A DNA stretch of 64,000 nucleotides from Cercospora beticola (Eukaryota > Ascomycota > Dothideomycetes > Mycosphaerellales > Mycosphaerellaceae), in NCBI RefSeq assembly GCF_033473495.1, contig NC_088938.1, positions 4,030,001-4,094,000 on the forward strand, given 5' to 3'. The notes beneath the pieces are model-generated. The model was not told the origin of the DNA. It ran no database searches and saw nothing but the letters and a program-made list of their open reading frames with translations. This document shows, one piece after another, positions 1-11,877 of the stretch. Numbering within the stretch: the stretch's first letter is position 1; every line of letters begins with the position of its first letter. The position numbers and the translations under genes were made by a program.

Positions 1-1
1 T

Positions 2-2141
2 GGTGGAAAATATGTCCTTCCAGGGGATGCGAAAATCACTGCGCTCCTCACGAAAAGCGGACGGGATGCCGCAGTTTTTGGCGAGGACGCCAACGAGTTC
101 AACCCGGAGCGAATGCTCGACGAGAGCTTCAGAAAAATACCTGTTGCTGCTTGGAAGCCATTTGGGAATGGTGAGTTACTCGATGTTGTGTGTAAGCAAT
201 GTAATGACGCGAGATTTAGGCAAACGAGGGTGCATTGGCAGACCTTTCGCGTGGCAAGAGGCGATCCTGGCGATGGCCCTTGTCCTTCAGAATTTCAACT
301 TGCGCATGGCTGATCCAAGCTACGAGTTGAAGATCGCTGAATCGCTCACGATTAAGCCTGCCGGATTTTACATCAAAGCACGTCTGAGAGAGAACATCGA
401 CCCCATCACACTTGTGAAGAAGCTTCACGGCGCTCCTGCAATGGAGCCAAGAGTTGACTCGGTCGCCAACGGACATATCGACAGTCGCGCGCCGACCAGC
501 AACGGCGGCCGACTGACAATCCTATACGGCTCGTCATCTGGGACTTGCGAGAACCTCGCCCAGTCTCTGGCGTCTACTGCTGAGGCTCGTGGCTTTGTGC
601 CCACAGTGAGCTCACTGGACGGCGCGGTGGACAATCTTCCCAAGGACCATCCAGTCGTCTTTGTCTCTTGCACTTATGAAGGAGAGCCACCTGAGAATGC
701 AAAGATCTTTATGCAATGGCTCAAGACAACTGAGCCAGCCAAGATCGCCGGTGTGAAATTCGCGATGTTTGGCTGTGGACACAAGGATTGGGTATCGACA
801 TATCAGAAAGTCCCACGAGCTATTGCTCAATTACTCGAAAGCAAAGGCGCAACTGTTCTGGTGGAACGTGGCGAGACCGATGTGTCACAAGGCACGATCT
901 TCGACGATTTTGATGCCTGGTCCGACACTTTATGGAAGGTGTTGTCTCCCGATGTTGCGCAGAACGATTCGCAGAGCACATTCGAGATCGAACTCTCCAC
1001 CACGTCAAGAGCTTCACATCTACATTACCGTCTGCAGAATGCCAAGGTGCTGGAAAATAAGCGCATCACCCACCCGGTCGCACCGGAGAAAAGACACCTA
1101 ACGCTGCAGCTGCCCACGGATATGCGGTACGAAGCGGGCGATTATCTCGCCGTGCTGCCTTTGAATCACGAGCAGGTCATCTCGCGGGTTCTGCGCAGAT
1201 TCTCTTTACCATGGGATACGTCGATGACAATCACCAATGGGTCTCATGCTACGATCCCCACCAAGCAGGAGCTACCCGTTTCCGTGGTGTTAGCCGGCTA
1301 TGTCGAGCTCAGCGTGCCAGCTACGAGAAAGAACAAGGAAATTGTGGCCCAACATGCCAAAGGGCCCCTGGCAGATGACAGCGGTTCCGTCCTCGACATC
1401 CTCGAAAGGTACCCAGATATCAAAATTCCCTTCAGCAGCTTCCTCGCGATGCACCCTTCCCTCCGCCTCCGCCAATACAGCATCTCATCCTCCCCTCTCG
1501 CCGAATCAACCCAAGCCACAATTACCTTCAGCGTCATCGAAAGCGAGAAACACAGAGGCACAGCAACCAGCTATCTCAAATCTCTCGAGCCAGGCTCAAC
1601 TCTACAAGTCGCTGTCAAGAAGAGTTCACCAGCTTTCCACCTTCCTCTGGACGATTCTTTGCCCATCATTATGGGTGCCGCTGGAACAGGTCTCGCCCCT
1701 TTCCGCGGTTTTCTCCAAGAACGCGCCATCAAAGCCGAAGCTTCAGGCAAGAAACTCGGCGAAGCTCTCCTCTTCGTTGGATGTCGCAGACCGGACCACG
1801 ATAAGCTTTTCGCGCAAGAACTCGCTGAATGGGAAGCTAAGGGCGTCGTAAAGGTCTTCTCCGCTTATAGTCAAGCTTCGGAAGAATCTGAGGGATGCAA
1901 ATATGTTCAGGACAGACTATGGAAAGAAAGAGCGGAAGTGGCGAGGATTTTCCAAAATGATGGCGCACGAGCGTATATTTGCGGGAGTGCGCAGGTGGGA
2001 AGAGCGATTGGAGATGTGGCGGTGAGGATTATGAAGGAGGATAGTGAGAAGCCGGGAGAGGAGCTTTTGACGGAAGAACAGGCGAGGGAGAAATGGGAGA
2101 ACTGGAGAGGAGAGAGGTATGCTGTTGATGTTTTTGATTGA
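2..2141 (+). CDS. CYP505-type cytochrome P450 / NADPH-P450 reductase fusion, 5' partial
   Basis: This is the 3' part of a self-sufficient P450 of the BM3/P450foxy type, a family that hydroxylates fatty acids near the omega end. Exons are 2-170 and 220-2141; the 49-bp intron 171-219 splits the haem loop, and joining restores FGNGKRGCIGR with the haem-ligand Cys. A linker near residue 150 leads to an FMN flavodoxin domain (LTILYGSSSGTCENLA). The FAD/NADPH reductase follows, with RQYSISSSP, GAAGTGLAPFRGFL and a C-terminal YAVDVFD. I see 696 codons; full-length members have about 1,070 residues, so most of the P450 domain lies upstream of the window. The intact reductase domains and open frame suggest a functional gene. 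Family assignment is firm; substrate is not. Confidence 0.93.
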   Translation, partial: VENMSFQGMRKSLRSSRKADGMPQFLARTPTSSTRSECSTRASEKYLLLLGSHLGMVSYSMLCVSNVMTRDLGKRGCIGRPFAWQEAILAMALVLQNFNLRMADPSYELKIAESLTIKPAGFYIKARLRENIDPITLVKKLHGAPAMEPRVDSVANGHIDSRAPTSNGGRLTILYGSSSGTCENLAQSLASTAEARGFVPTVSSLDGAVDNLPKDHPVVFVSCTYEGEPPENAKIFMQWLKTTEPAKIAGVKFAMFGCGHKDWVSTYQKVPRAIAQLLESKGATVLVERGETDVSQGTIFDDFDAWSDTLWKVLSPDVAQNDSQSTFEIELSTTSRASHLHYRLQNAKVLENKRITHPVAPEKRHLTLQLPTDMRYEAGDYLAVLPLNHEQVISRVLRRFSLPWDTSMTITNGSHATIPTKQELPVSVVLAGYVELSVPATRKNKEIVAQHAKGPLADDSGSVLDILERYPDIKIPFSSFLAMHPSLRLRQYSISSSPLAESTQATITFSVIESEKHRGTATSYLKSLEPGSTLQVAVKKSSPAFHLPLDDSLPIIMGAAGTGLAPFRGFLQERAIKAEASGKKLGEALLFVGCRRPDHDKLFAQELAEWEAKGVVKVFSAYSQASEESEGCKYVQDRLWKERAEVARIFQNDGARAYICGSAQVGRAIGDVAVRIMKEDSEKPGEELLTEEQAREKWENWRGERYAVDVFD
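171..219 (+). other. Intron in the haem-binding loop of the CYP505 gene
   Basis: GTGAGT..TTTAG, 49 bp. The translation reads through it without a stop, giving a misleading continuous frame; removing it restores the invariant haem motif, which decides the call. Confidence 0.9.
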
Positions 2142-3314
2142 TTGGTTTAGCGAAAGCGTTGGCCCTTCTAGGGTTCGCGAAAGGGGGTCGTATTGCCAGG
2201 CAACTTAAGATGGATGAATGAATGTGACCATGATCCATGGACCCCCAAAACGGAACCTCAGTTTCAACGGGTCTGCTATACTACATTGTGAACCTCTAGA
2301 AATTTATCTCAGAAGCGCTGTTTTGTTTATGTTTCCAGGGAACTGAAGGTTGACTATCTTTTATGCTAATATACTAATATCGAAGCAAAGGGAACTAAAA
2401 AATCTCGTGCATACATGTATATCCTCCGGCCTAACATACTTCGATGTCAAGAAAGTATGACTGACTCAACGCCCAAAGCCACGGCAGTCAATGGAAGAAA
2501 CAGGCATTGATTGGATTGCTGAGTACGGATAATGTAGATTCATGTTTCCCTCCTTACCCAAATCGTCAAAGCCTGCCACGACATCCATGTCTATTGCCTG
2601 TGACGATTCATTGGTGTTTCATCAGAGTAATGAGCGATGAGAAGTTTTTTTTACAATCGTCTAGGAATAGCTACAGTAGCTCGCAAACTGAAGTAAGCTT
2701 GTAACCATGTCGATAATGAAAAGGCAATGCTGGTGGGCATCGACGTGACGATACTGTGTACGCAGCCTCGGAAGTCTATGGGCCATCATGTCAGACTAGC
2801 AGACACTCATACTCATACCACATGTCATCTATTATAGGTTCGATGCCAAAAGGAAGAAGATATCAGGGTTCATAGCAAGGGAAAAGAGGAAGTGAAAGGG
2901 ACGACAGGCAACAAATAAATTCATCAGATCATTAGACCGATCCTCTTCATTGTCATTTCATGAAAATCTATCCTATCCAAATTCTCGAGAGAACCCCGTA
3001 AGTTGTATTCCGAGGGGTATTGCTCAAACGCAACAAGCTTGATATAAAGACCTGCCGACAAATGACAAACGGCGGCCAGACCGAACTCTGTTCCGTGTAC
3101 GCTGTGCTGGGGGCAAGACAACCGGGAACAGAGCGGTCGAGGGTGATGATGAGGAGCAGGTAGGGGAAGAGAGGCAAAGAGGAAAAACCAAATCAACTTT
3201 TCACAACAAGCATCCTTCGGATCATCAAGATATCTGCACGTCCATGCTTGGCGATTGACCTCACATGGAGCGGAGTGACCAGGATATGACGGAAGGTGCC
3301 ATAGGAGTAGACAG
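2142..3314. other. Convergent intergenic region, no gene seen
   Basis: This lies between the 3' ends of the P450 (+) and bZIP (-) genes. It is somewhat AT-richer than the flanking genes. It holds only short unconvincing frames and probably both 3' UTRs. Confidence 0.6.
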
Positions 3315-4100
3315 CTATGCCGTGGACTCCGCATCAGCGCTTTCTGTGCCCACGCCATCAGTGCGGTTCTCCGTTTTCCGGCCGTCGGATTCCTTCTTCA
3401 TCTGCGCAAAGTCCAAGGTCTTGACGTCACTCTTTTCTGTGATGAGTTCCTTCAACCACTTGTTCTCCATTTCAAGTTGTTGAACCTTGCCCTCGAGGGA
3501 GGCGACCTTGTCGCTCATCTCCTTGGCCTGCTTCTCCAATGCCTGCTCACGTTGCTTCTTCTTAATTCGGAAACGTGCTGAGGCGGCGGTGTTTCTTCGA
3601 CGCTTGTCCTCTTCAGCAGCGAGACGCGATTGCTCTTCGAGGTCGGCAGCAGTATCGGGCATGGCGACAGAAGCCTTGCGCTTCTCGCCGGGTGCCGGGC
3701 CAGATGCGAATTGCTGAGCAGAATAGTTGCCGTGGAGTGCGGGCGGTGATGGCATAGTGGATGTCGGTGATGGAACAGCCGTCTGTGGGAAGGACGAGAA
3801 GTCATTGAATTGGTAGTTCTGCGCTGTATTGGAGCATGTCCTGTCAGTATGTGTGCAATATGTCGGCTATAGCCAACGATCAGTAATCGACTAACCATTC
3901 TTGGCGTCCTGCTCGAATGTGGGTTGCCCAGGGAAGGCATTGACGGCATCGAGATCGAGGAAGTCGACGTTGGCGATGTCAAAGGCATCGTCGAAAGGGA
4001 AGTCGTTCTGCATGTTTTGGCCGGGCTGCGGCACCTCGTTGAGACCCTGCAGATATTGCGACACGTTGGGCGCGCGACGGCCGGTGAAGTTTTGCGACAT
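3315..4100 (-). CDS. bZIP transcription factor, CYS-3/MetR type
   Basis: A two-exon gene of 237 aa: 4100-3896 and 3823-3315, with a 72-bp intron 3824-3895 (GTTAGT..ACAG; CTGAC branch). The basic region at about residues 141-163 contains RRRNTAASARFRIKKKQRE. A leucine zipper (about 167-200) ends in ENKWLKELITEK. Both, with the N-terminal FTGRRAPNVSQYL, are typical of the Neurospora CYS-3 / Aspergillus MetR group, which activates sulphur-assimilation genes in the nucleus. The start at 4100 is chosen because the family begins just before GRRAPN. An in-frame ATG at 4298 would add 66 unlikely residues. The upstream region is CT-rich on the coding strand, as in strong fungal promoters. The target pathway is inferred from family only. 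Confidence 0.85.
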
Positions 4101-6807
4101 GGCGGGTGGAGGGGAGGATGTCGGTGACAGAGAGGGGCGTGTCACCGACTGTTCGCGTGTTGTATGGCGGGCGGAGGAGTGGCGTCCGCTTTCAACGTGG
4201 TCGTTCTTTGTGTGGGAGATGAGGTGTGGCTGCCGCTTCGTCGGATGTCTGGCGGATGCGACAATGGTGGTACTGCCGAGGCTGCGGGTATCGTGCACTC
4301 AATGTGCTCGCCGTTCGTGGTCGTGGGGATCGTGAGTCGTGCGTCCAGAGACCATCCAAGGGCTGGAGTGTTGGTGAATATCGGTGGGCGAGGTGTGTGT
4401 CGAAGCAGTCGTCGGAGAGGGAAGGGAAGGGACGGGTGTGATGGAGGGAGGGGCCATGGCCGTTTTGCTCGCCAACTCGACAAGTGCCGCACCGGCGCTG
4501 ATTGGCGGGCGCGGCCGATGATGAGCAATCACCGCCCGCATTTCCGACTGCTGCTACGCTGCTGCTTCATCACGTTGCTCTCGTCAACCCGGCATCATCG
4601 TCGTCGTCGTCACATGCATCTCCGCTGATAACTGCTATGACTTTCCTTCCTGACCTTTGCCGTGCAAACCACGTGTAATTCTGCCTGCGAGAACAGCACG
4701 ATCTGTCTCTCCCACCTTCGCTTCGTCGCAGCAGCAGAATGGGTGTTGAGAGCGTGGCTGACAATGTCCGAGTTGTCGCCGTCGTCCTCCACCAGTTCCC
4801 GCTGGACCCCAACCTGCTGTGGATTCTCCGACATCCTGTGCGCGATGTTACTACTGTGTCAGGCTATGAGGCCGCAGCACCAGACCTCGTAAACACGCAA
4901 CATCTCGCACGTCTGCTGCCCCTGCATAATTAGCCGCGATGAAGTGGGATGCGATATGGCCGGCTGTGCCTGCGACTGCCCTCGGGCGTGGGAGCTGCAA
5001 GGCTAAATCGCTGCCGACTGCGCACGATCGGCAAGTGCCCCCGAGACGAGTGCACCGTGCAGCAGCTGAGAGATGGTCAACCTATTAATGTGCGTGGCAT
5101 CCACGAAGCAATGCCAACGCCTCGATAATGCGACACCCGCCGCCCGACGAGGGTTCCTGACCAAACGTGCAGCACGAGGCTTGATAGCCGCGCCTGTCAA
5201 TGTCTGAGAACATCGAGCTGTCGTCCTCCCCAATCCATCGCAACCTGCAACGCGACCTATTGAAACTATAAGCTCTACCCATAAGCAACGGCCATGTCGA
5301 CCATTCACATCCCATGCAAAAGAATGTGCGCCTACCCGCGTTCGTCGATATCCGCACTGAAGAAGACAGACGACCAGCCGAGACCAAATCGTCCAAACGC
5401 CATTTCCTCGCCGATCGCGTCACCTGAACTACCACCCAACCCAGTGATCAACCACTCTTTTCGTGCGCCTCACGCGCTCATGGTCAAAACATCCACTGCA
5501 TCACGAGCAGCGAACGACCTATCATGCTACACATGATTCCAACGGCCTCTTGGCTCGCAGCAAGCACAGCCAACCCGGCGTCGCAGCTCCTGGTCATGCC
5601 TTTTACCATATCTAGCCGACGACCCGTGCGAGAGCATAGACTGTCTCGGATGTATACTTTGAGCCACCTCAACCCTTTGCATCGTATCCGCTGCGGTGCA
5701 GGAGAGGCCCGTCTGGGAGGAGCATCAATTTGCATGCGCTGGACCCAGGTCCACGGCGACTCTGCCTCTCGCAAGCGAATCCGCAGAAGGATTCGCGACC
5801 ATGAGTGTCAGTTTGCACTTGCACAAATTTTCACTTGATACAGTTGAAGATCCATGCAGGGCATCTGAGCGCCACGTCCACCCTCGCCGTCCCTGTCTCT
5901 CCGCCGCATCAGGGCTCGTGGTCCTTCAGTAGCTGTTCGCCCGTTGCGCTGGACTAGAACGCGAAGGGCCGTGATATGCTGCAGGTGGGCGCTGAGCTCG
6001 CCGAATCCGATCATGTCGAAGGCTTCCAGACTTCACCGTTGGCTCCCGAAGGACTATCAATTCACACACGACTTCCACTTTCCGTGGCGTTCATGTGCGA
6101 GTGGATCAGCTGCTCGGATGGAAATTCGGATGAGCCCCGGCAAACCCAAGTCCTGGTGTTGTAGCGCGGGATGCCTTCCCTCATAGGGTAGGTGTTGCCT
6201 GTTGGAGGTATTGCTCGTGCGACCATTGGACCGACTTCACCTGTCGGGCAACTTAATCCGTTGCCACCCTCAGCCTTCGCATTGTCTGTTGCACTGTACA
6301 ACTGTGCCTTTGGGGGACAATATGCCATGCGATCTGCTCACTGCTGTGTCCTGTCTCCGCTGCTTGACAGAGGTCTCTGAATCTCGCTGCGTTGAACATC
6401 ATCGCGGGAGGCGAATGCAGCAATACGCACAACCTCTTACAGCGCTCTACGCTGATGCCGCAGCTACGAGTGCCCGTCACAGTAGGTGAACATGATGGTG
6501 CGCACAAATCCGGTCAACGCTTGTGCGACAGTGCTGAGTATACTCTTGGCATGTGCCTGATCCCCCCTTGCTGCTGTCCAGCACTCTTTGGCCGGTCTGC
6601 CTAACAACGTTGCACGAGGACCTACAACATTATATTGATGTTAGGCAACTTCCAACGGCCGTCGACCGGTGAATAGTGCGCTTCGTCGACAGGTAGGTAC
6701 TTATATCGTGCCCAAGGTCTCTATGTTCCTTCTACTACTTCATTCTCGTTCCACTTCTAGAACCAGCCAGCTCGGTATTGCATCAAAATTTACAAGAGAT
6801 CCGCGAG
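4101..6807. other. Long gene-poor region upstream of the bZIP and oxygenase genes
   Basis: About 2.7 kb between divergent genes. 4101-4600 is probably the bZIP promoter/5' UTR, with CT-rich tracts on the minus strand around 4390-4450. From 4600 to 6780 I find only short overlapping frames on both strands, none with a recognisable domain, codon bias or splice structure. I see no repeat or transposon signature. Confidence 0.5.
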
Positions 6808-8841
6808 ATGGATGAACTTCCGCCTTGCGATTGCGACATGTACATGCCTCTGGGTAGGCATGACCCACGTCGACACCCGCCTGGTTTCGACAGCCCAGAA
6901 GTCATCCGCGCCATGGCAGAGGCCGATCGTCGAGCGATAGAGGGAGCCGCAAAAGCACAGCAAAAAGCACAGAGAGCAGCACAAGAGGCTGCGAGGATTG
7001 AACAAGAGAAGGCTGCCCTCCGCCCAGCAGTAACGCTGGACGCAGGCCGCGAGAGAAAGAAGCTGGCGAAGAAACCTCATGAAAGCAGCCTTCGAGACCT
7101 GTCTGAAGCTTTGCAAAAGCAAAGCCGAAAAGCACTCTTCACTTGTGGCGGACAGGTATCTAATCCTCAGGACGCGCACAACACTCACAACGACCGACTA
7201 GTTCCAAGCTCTGGCTCAAAGGCAGTCGCAACAAAACCTGTCAGCATACGATGGGGCGCCGATGAACGAGGAAGAACAATCTCCCTCCCGATCACTTGGC
7301 CATCGGACCAAGCTGCTTACCAGCAGCTCATTGAAGACTGCGTGCCGGCTACCTTTGGTCGCAATGGACAAGACGTGTACGACGAGAGCTACAGACGTGC
7401 CGGAGCCCTTGGTACAGAACACTTCATGACCGACTTCTGCCCATACAAGGCAGGCATTATTGACAGTGTAGCACAGCTGCTTTTGCCGCCTTTCACGGGT
7501 GACTTACGCTCAGACAAGGATATGAGCGAGAAACGCTTGGCTCGGGGCATCCGAGCGGAGCTGTACAAGCTGAATGTCTACAGTGGACCTAGCGGCATGT
7601 TCAAACCGCATGTGAGTTGAGTTGTCGAATTAGATGCTACTTGCATACCAAGACTGACGTTCGATCGATGACATAGGTCGATACCCCTCGAAGCAGCTCC
7701 CAAATCGGCAGTCTCGTCGTTTGTCTCCCAACCGCCTTCTCCGGCGGAGCTCTAGCAGTCCGCCACCAAGGTCATGAAATCGTCCACGACTGGTCCTCCT
7801 CCTCCTCCTCCAACGACAACGACAATGCCCAACAAACTGCCCCTAGCATCCACTGGGCAGCCTTCTACTCCGACTGCGAACACGAAGTCCTCCCCGTCAC
7901 ATCCGGCCACCGCCTCACCCTAACCTACAATCTCTTCCTCGCACCCGGCACAGGCCTCTTAGCCTTCGGCCGCATTTCTCCACCTCAACTCCTCGACCCA
8001 AAATCTCTCCCTTTGACAAAACATTTGAATTCTCTACTCGGAGTCCCAACATTCTTGCCCACAGGCGGCTTCCTCGGAATCCATCTCATCCACGCCTATC
8101 CCCACACCCACAAAGACCTCCACGCTTTTGTCCCGAATATGTTGAAAGGTGCTGATATGGCAATCTACGAATCTGTCACAGCATGTAATCTCCACGCTCG
8201 TCTCGGTCCTCTTCGACTCCTCGACGGTCTTGTTGAACCGGATCTTCTCCGCGAACTCGAAGCTACAAAATACCATAACAACAACAGTGATAACAACAAG
8301 AAAAACAAAAAATATCGCATCGAAGCACATTTCTCCGAACTCCAACTCGCAAATGATGAAGGATACGAAATGGAAGAAGGTCGCGAATTGGATGAAGTCC
8401 CGACGGATTCTTCGGGTAGTGAAGGGGATCCTCTTGAAGAGGAGTATGGATCACTGAGTGGGAAGCATTTGGAGCATCGGGAGGCGAAGAGGTGGAATCG
8501 GATGGTTGTTTGGGTTAATGGGAATTTGGAGTGGAATGATGGTGGTGATGGTAGTGGTGGAGGAGGAGGGGTTAATAGGGAGGTTGGGAGGGTTTATATG
8601 GCTGTGAGTGGCAACTTTCTTTTCTGTTCTCTTTGATGTTCGATGGTTTGGGTTAGTTTGATGGGATGTGGGGGTGTGCTGACTTTTGAGATGATAGTAT
8701 GGAAATCAGGCGGAGTTGGGAATTAAGTATAGTAGTGTGGCGATGGTTGTGAGGGTGCCGAGTTGGGAGGAGAGGGTGAAGAAGGGGTTTGGAGAGGTTG
8801 AGGAGAAGATGGAGGAGGATGTTATTGTGCTTGATGAGTGA
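6808..8841 (+). CDS. 2OG-Fe(II) oxygenase-like protein (prolyl 4-hydroxylase-like fold)
   Basis: Three exons: 6808-7611, 7677-8603 and 8698-8841, with introns of 65 and 94 bp. The product is 624 aa. An Ala/Glu/Lys-rich coiled segment (about residues 35-80) precedes the core RAELYKLNVYSGPSGMFKPHVDTPRS. Joining exons 1 and 2 recreates the iron-binding HVD (HxD) motif, whose His is the last codon of exon 1. WAAFYSDCEHEVLPVTSGHRLTLTYNLF supplies the distal His and 2OG-binding Arg region. Poly-Ser (TCC repeat, 7792-7811), Asn/Lys-rich and Gly-rich inserts interrupt the core, and exon 3 starts with YGNQ. This domain arrangement recurs in fungal proteins of unknown substrate. The first ATG after a frame break, 6808, is used. 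Confidence 0.82.
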
Positions 8842-9088
8842 GGATGCTCTGCGATGATGATCATGCATCGGGGCAGATGATAGTTGAGGGCCACAGGAGC
8901 CAATATTTCGTTTTGTTCATGGGTAATCAGAAGGGTTAGAATTGTCTCTCGGTTTAATTTTGATCAGACGCAAGGCTAAGAAATAGTTCGAACATCGTCC
9001 AGATGCTTTTTGGCTACAAGAGAAGTCATTGTTCTGTGCTGCAACGTTCTATGCTAGCTCGTTCTGCTCACAGGCGTCTATCTCATCA

Positions 9089-10593
9089 TCACTCGTAATA
9101 GTCATTCGAATACGTCCCCGCCTGAGCCTGAGTAGCAACCCATTCCTCACTCGACAAACCCCGATTCTTCTTCTGCGCCAACCCCTTCTTGTCCTTATGC
9201 CGATCACACGCCCATTGACAGACCGGCTCATCCTTCTCGCCAAAATACTCGGCAATCATCCGATGTCGACAAGCCGTTGTTGACTCACAATACTTGATTA
9301 GAGCCTGCACGCTCTTCGCTCGATTGGCCTGAGCTTGTCTCGCGAATTCACCTTTCCCGCTCTGCTTCGTCATCTCCCGCATCATCATATTTCCCATACG
9401 ATCGCGGTCTTCGCGGCTGTAGTATAGGATACATATCGACGCTTTGCCATCTCGACCTGCACGACCAGCTTCTTGGTAGAAGCCTTCGAAGGATTTGGCG
9501 ATTTGCCAATGAACGACGAAACGGACGTCATCTTTGTCAATTCCCATGCCGAAGGCTGTTGTTGCGACGATCACGTCGTAGCCTTCTTTGTTCTTGACCC
9601 AGCCATCTAGGTGGTCTTCTTTCTGTTCGACGCTGAGGCCGGCGTGGTAGGCTTTGGCACCGATGCCATCTTGTTGCAAACGAGCTGCGAGTTCTTCGGT
9701 GTCTTTGCGGTACCAGGTGTAGATGATCCCAGAGACGTTGGTCGCTCTTTCGTTTCGTTGACTCAGTTCCTGCGAACGAGCCGCATTGTTAGCTCGGCGT
9801 TCGTGGGTTGATCGGAGCCAGGCGAGAAAGTTATCGTAGCGGTCTTCGTCGTCGTTGGTGAAGCGGACTTCGAAGTGTAAATTTGGTCGACTTGTGGTCA
9901 TGGCAAAGTTTTTGAGTTTGGATGAGTCCAGTGCTAGTGTTCTGATGACATCTTCTCGCACGTTGCTGGGTGCAGTGGCAGTGCAGCAGATCATAGGAAT
10001 ATCTGGGAACTCCTTCTTGAACCAGCTGAGTTCTTTGAAACTGGGTCGAAAGTCGTGTCCCCATTCCGATATGCAGTGAGCTTCATCGACTGCTATTCTT
10101 GCCAATTCTCTCTGCTCATAGACGATTTTGAGGTGGCTGCGGAAATGGTCCAGCTGGCAGTATTCCGGCGTCACGTACAGCAGACGAGTGAGAGGGTGGC
10201 CACTTTTGAGATCGGCCAGAATGGCTTGCTTCGCGGAGTGAGGAGTGGTGCTGTTGATGGTTTCCACTTTGATGTTCGCTGCCCGAAGCCCAGCCATCTG
10301 GTTGTTCATCAAGGCAAGAAGTGGCGATATGACAATGGTGATACCGAAGTCCACGACTGCTGGCAGCTGGTAGCATAAGGACTTGCCAAAGCCAGTCGCT
10401 GCTTGGAGAAAAACGTCATGGCCGTCGAGCGCTGCTGTTACAACTTCTCGTTGAACTGGTCTGACCAAGGTCAGGATAGAGAAAGACCGGAATGTAGTCC
10501 AGCATACCTGAATGAGTCTCGTCCGAATACTTTGCGGAGAGTGAAGTCGATGTCGACCTTCTGTCCTAGCTTACGGCCTGGCACGCCAGGCAT
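9089..10593 (-). CDS. RecQ-family ATP-dependent DNA helicase, short form
   Basis: Two exons (10593-10508 and 10460-9089) are split by a 47-bp intron with a CTGAC branch; the product is 485 aa. Exon 1 supplies the conserved N-terminus, so the joined protein reads VFGRDSFRPVQREVV, the RecQ motif 0. Walker A is ATGFGKS (about 50-56) and the DEAH box is at about 154-157 with the aromatic-rich CISEWGHDFRP loop. Motif VI is QEAGRAGRDG. A C-terminal zinc-type subdomain has spaced Cys (CEST..CRHR..CQWACDRH). RecQ enzymes unwind DNA 3'-5' in replication and repair. No RQC winged helix or HRDC domain follows, and the protein ends about 50 residues after the zinc motif, so it is much shorter than Sgs1/QDE-3. 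It converges on the oxygenase gene. Confidence 0.92.
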
Positions 10594-11877
10594 GACGGCT
10601 CAGATAGATGTTCTACCGATTGTTGTTGACGTGGTGCTTCTCAGGCAGAAGGGACGTCAAGGCCAGTTTCTCTTTGCCGTATCATGACGGAAATGGGCCA
10701 GATTCGTCGCTTTCGCCTAGTCTTGATGGCGTTTGCAGCTAGTGGTCTTTTGAGAAGATCGTTGATAATGAAGTAAATGTCAACGAAGGCGAAGCAGATG
10801 CCAAGAATCTGGACGCGACGCGACGCGTTGCGATATGGCAAGAACACTCACGTCACATCTCACGTTCACCCTGAGAAGGAGCTGTCTTCAATTTGTAAGT
10901 CCATTTCGGCGCACATACAGACTATGGTACATCGAGGACGTCTGTGAGGTTTGCATATCGAAGAGCAGAAGATACCAAGCAACAAGATCCACCACGGCTG
11001 CTGACTCATCCGCCTTCTCCCGCCCGCCCGCCGAGCAGCTACTTTTCCAAATTCTCCCTTGCAAACCTCTTTCTTCCGTAAGTTGATAAAATTGGCACCT
11101 ATACCCTTATATCGTCAGCAGTTTTATTGGGCGAATGTATATTCCTGTGTTGCCAAAATCGATTTCAATCACCTTTCATAATCCTGCTGCAATTTGAGGT
11201 GCTCGACAAGAGTACTTGTGGTGTGGCAGGTTCGCTTTTGGTGGACAACTCTTTTCTCTTGTCTGGCTTGAGAAGTGCAACAGATGTTACGGATCCAGGA
11301 GAATACGAAGAAGAGAAGAGAAGATGTGAGCATCGCGGATACCAGTCTGCTGTTGCAGACCACGAGGGTGGGCGCTGCGCGGCATGGCGCTTTACGTCTG
11401 GTGGCAGAGCGTACGCAGCACATGCGCCCGGTGCGATGCATGGCGGTCGCTGTACTATAAAGATGTCTTTACGGGTGCATAGTCTGCTTCTACCCCTCCA
11501 TTGTGTCTGTTGACAGACCTCAACACGAACGACACTCGCACTTCACGTGGGCGTGGTTGAAATGTACAGCCAAGTGTATACTGAAGCATACACGCATCCA
11601 TAATCTCTGCCATAAGTTGTCGAGTAATAGCCCTCGACTGTGCGGTATGAAGGTGACATGGAGCATCGTGCCGAGCACGTTAGGCCCGTGGAATGAGCCC
11701 AATATGAATGGAGAGATCCGGCGGACTCTTAAGCCGAGCGTTCTCGAGTGGTCTCCATTATTGCCGTGCATGATTGGACGCAGCAGATCGTCGTTATCTG
11801 TACATTCGATGCCAGTATGGCAGCCTACATTTCTTTGCCCTCGGTTGAGCATGTGGTAGCACGCTTGAGAGCAGGCT
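10594..11877. other. Intergenic region, no gene seen
   Basis: The 5' flank of RecQ (-) and the 3' flank of the lipoyltransferase (-). A CGACGCGACGCG run lies near 10812 and a CCCGCCCGCCCG run near 11026. Small frames show no recognisable homology. Confidence 0.5.

Noticed and set aside
4142..4628. Opposed 128- and 154-codon frames upstream of the bZIP gene
   Set aside because: Overlapping frames on both strands in GC-rich promoter sequence without domain or codon evidence.
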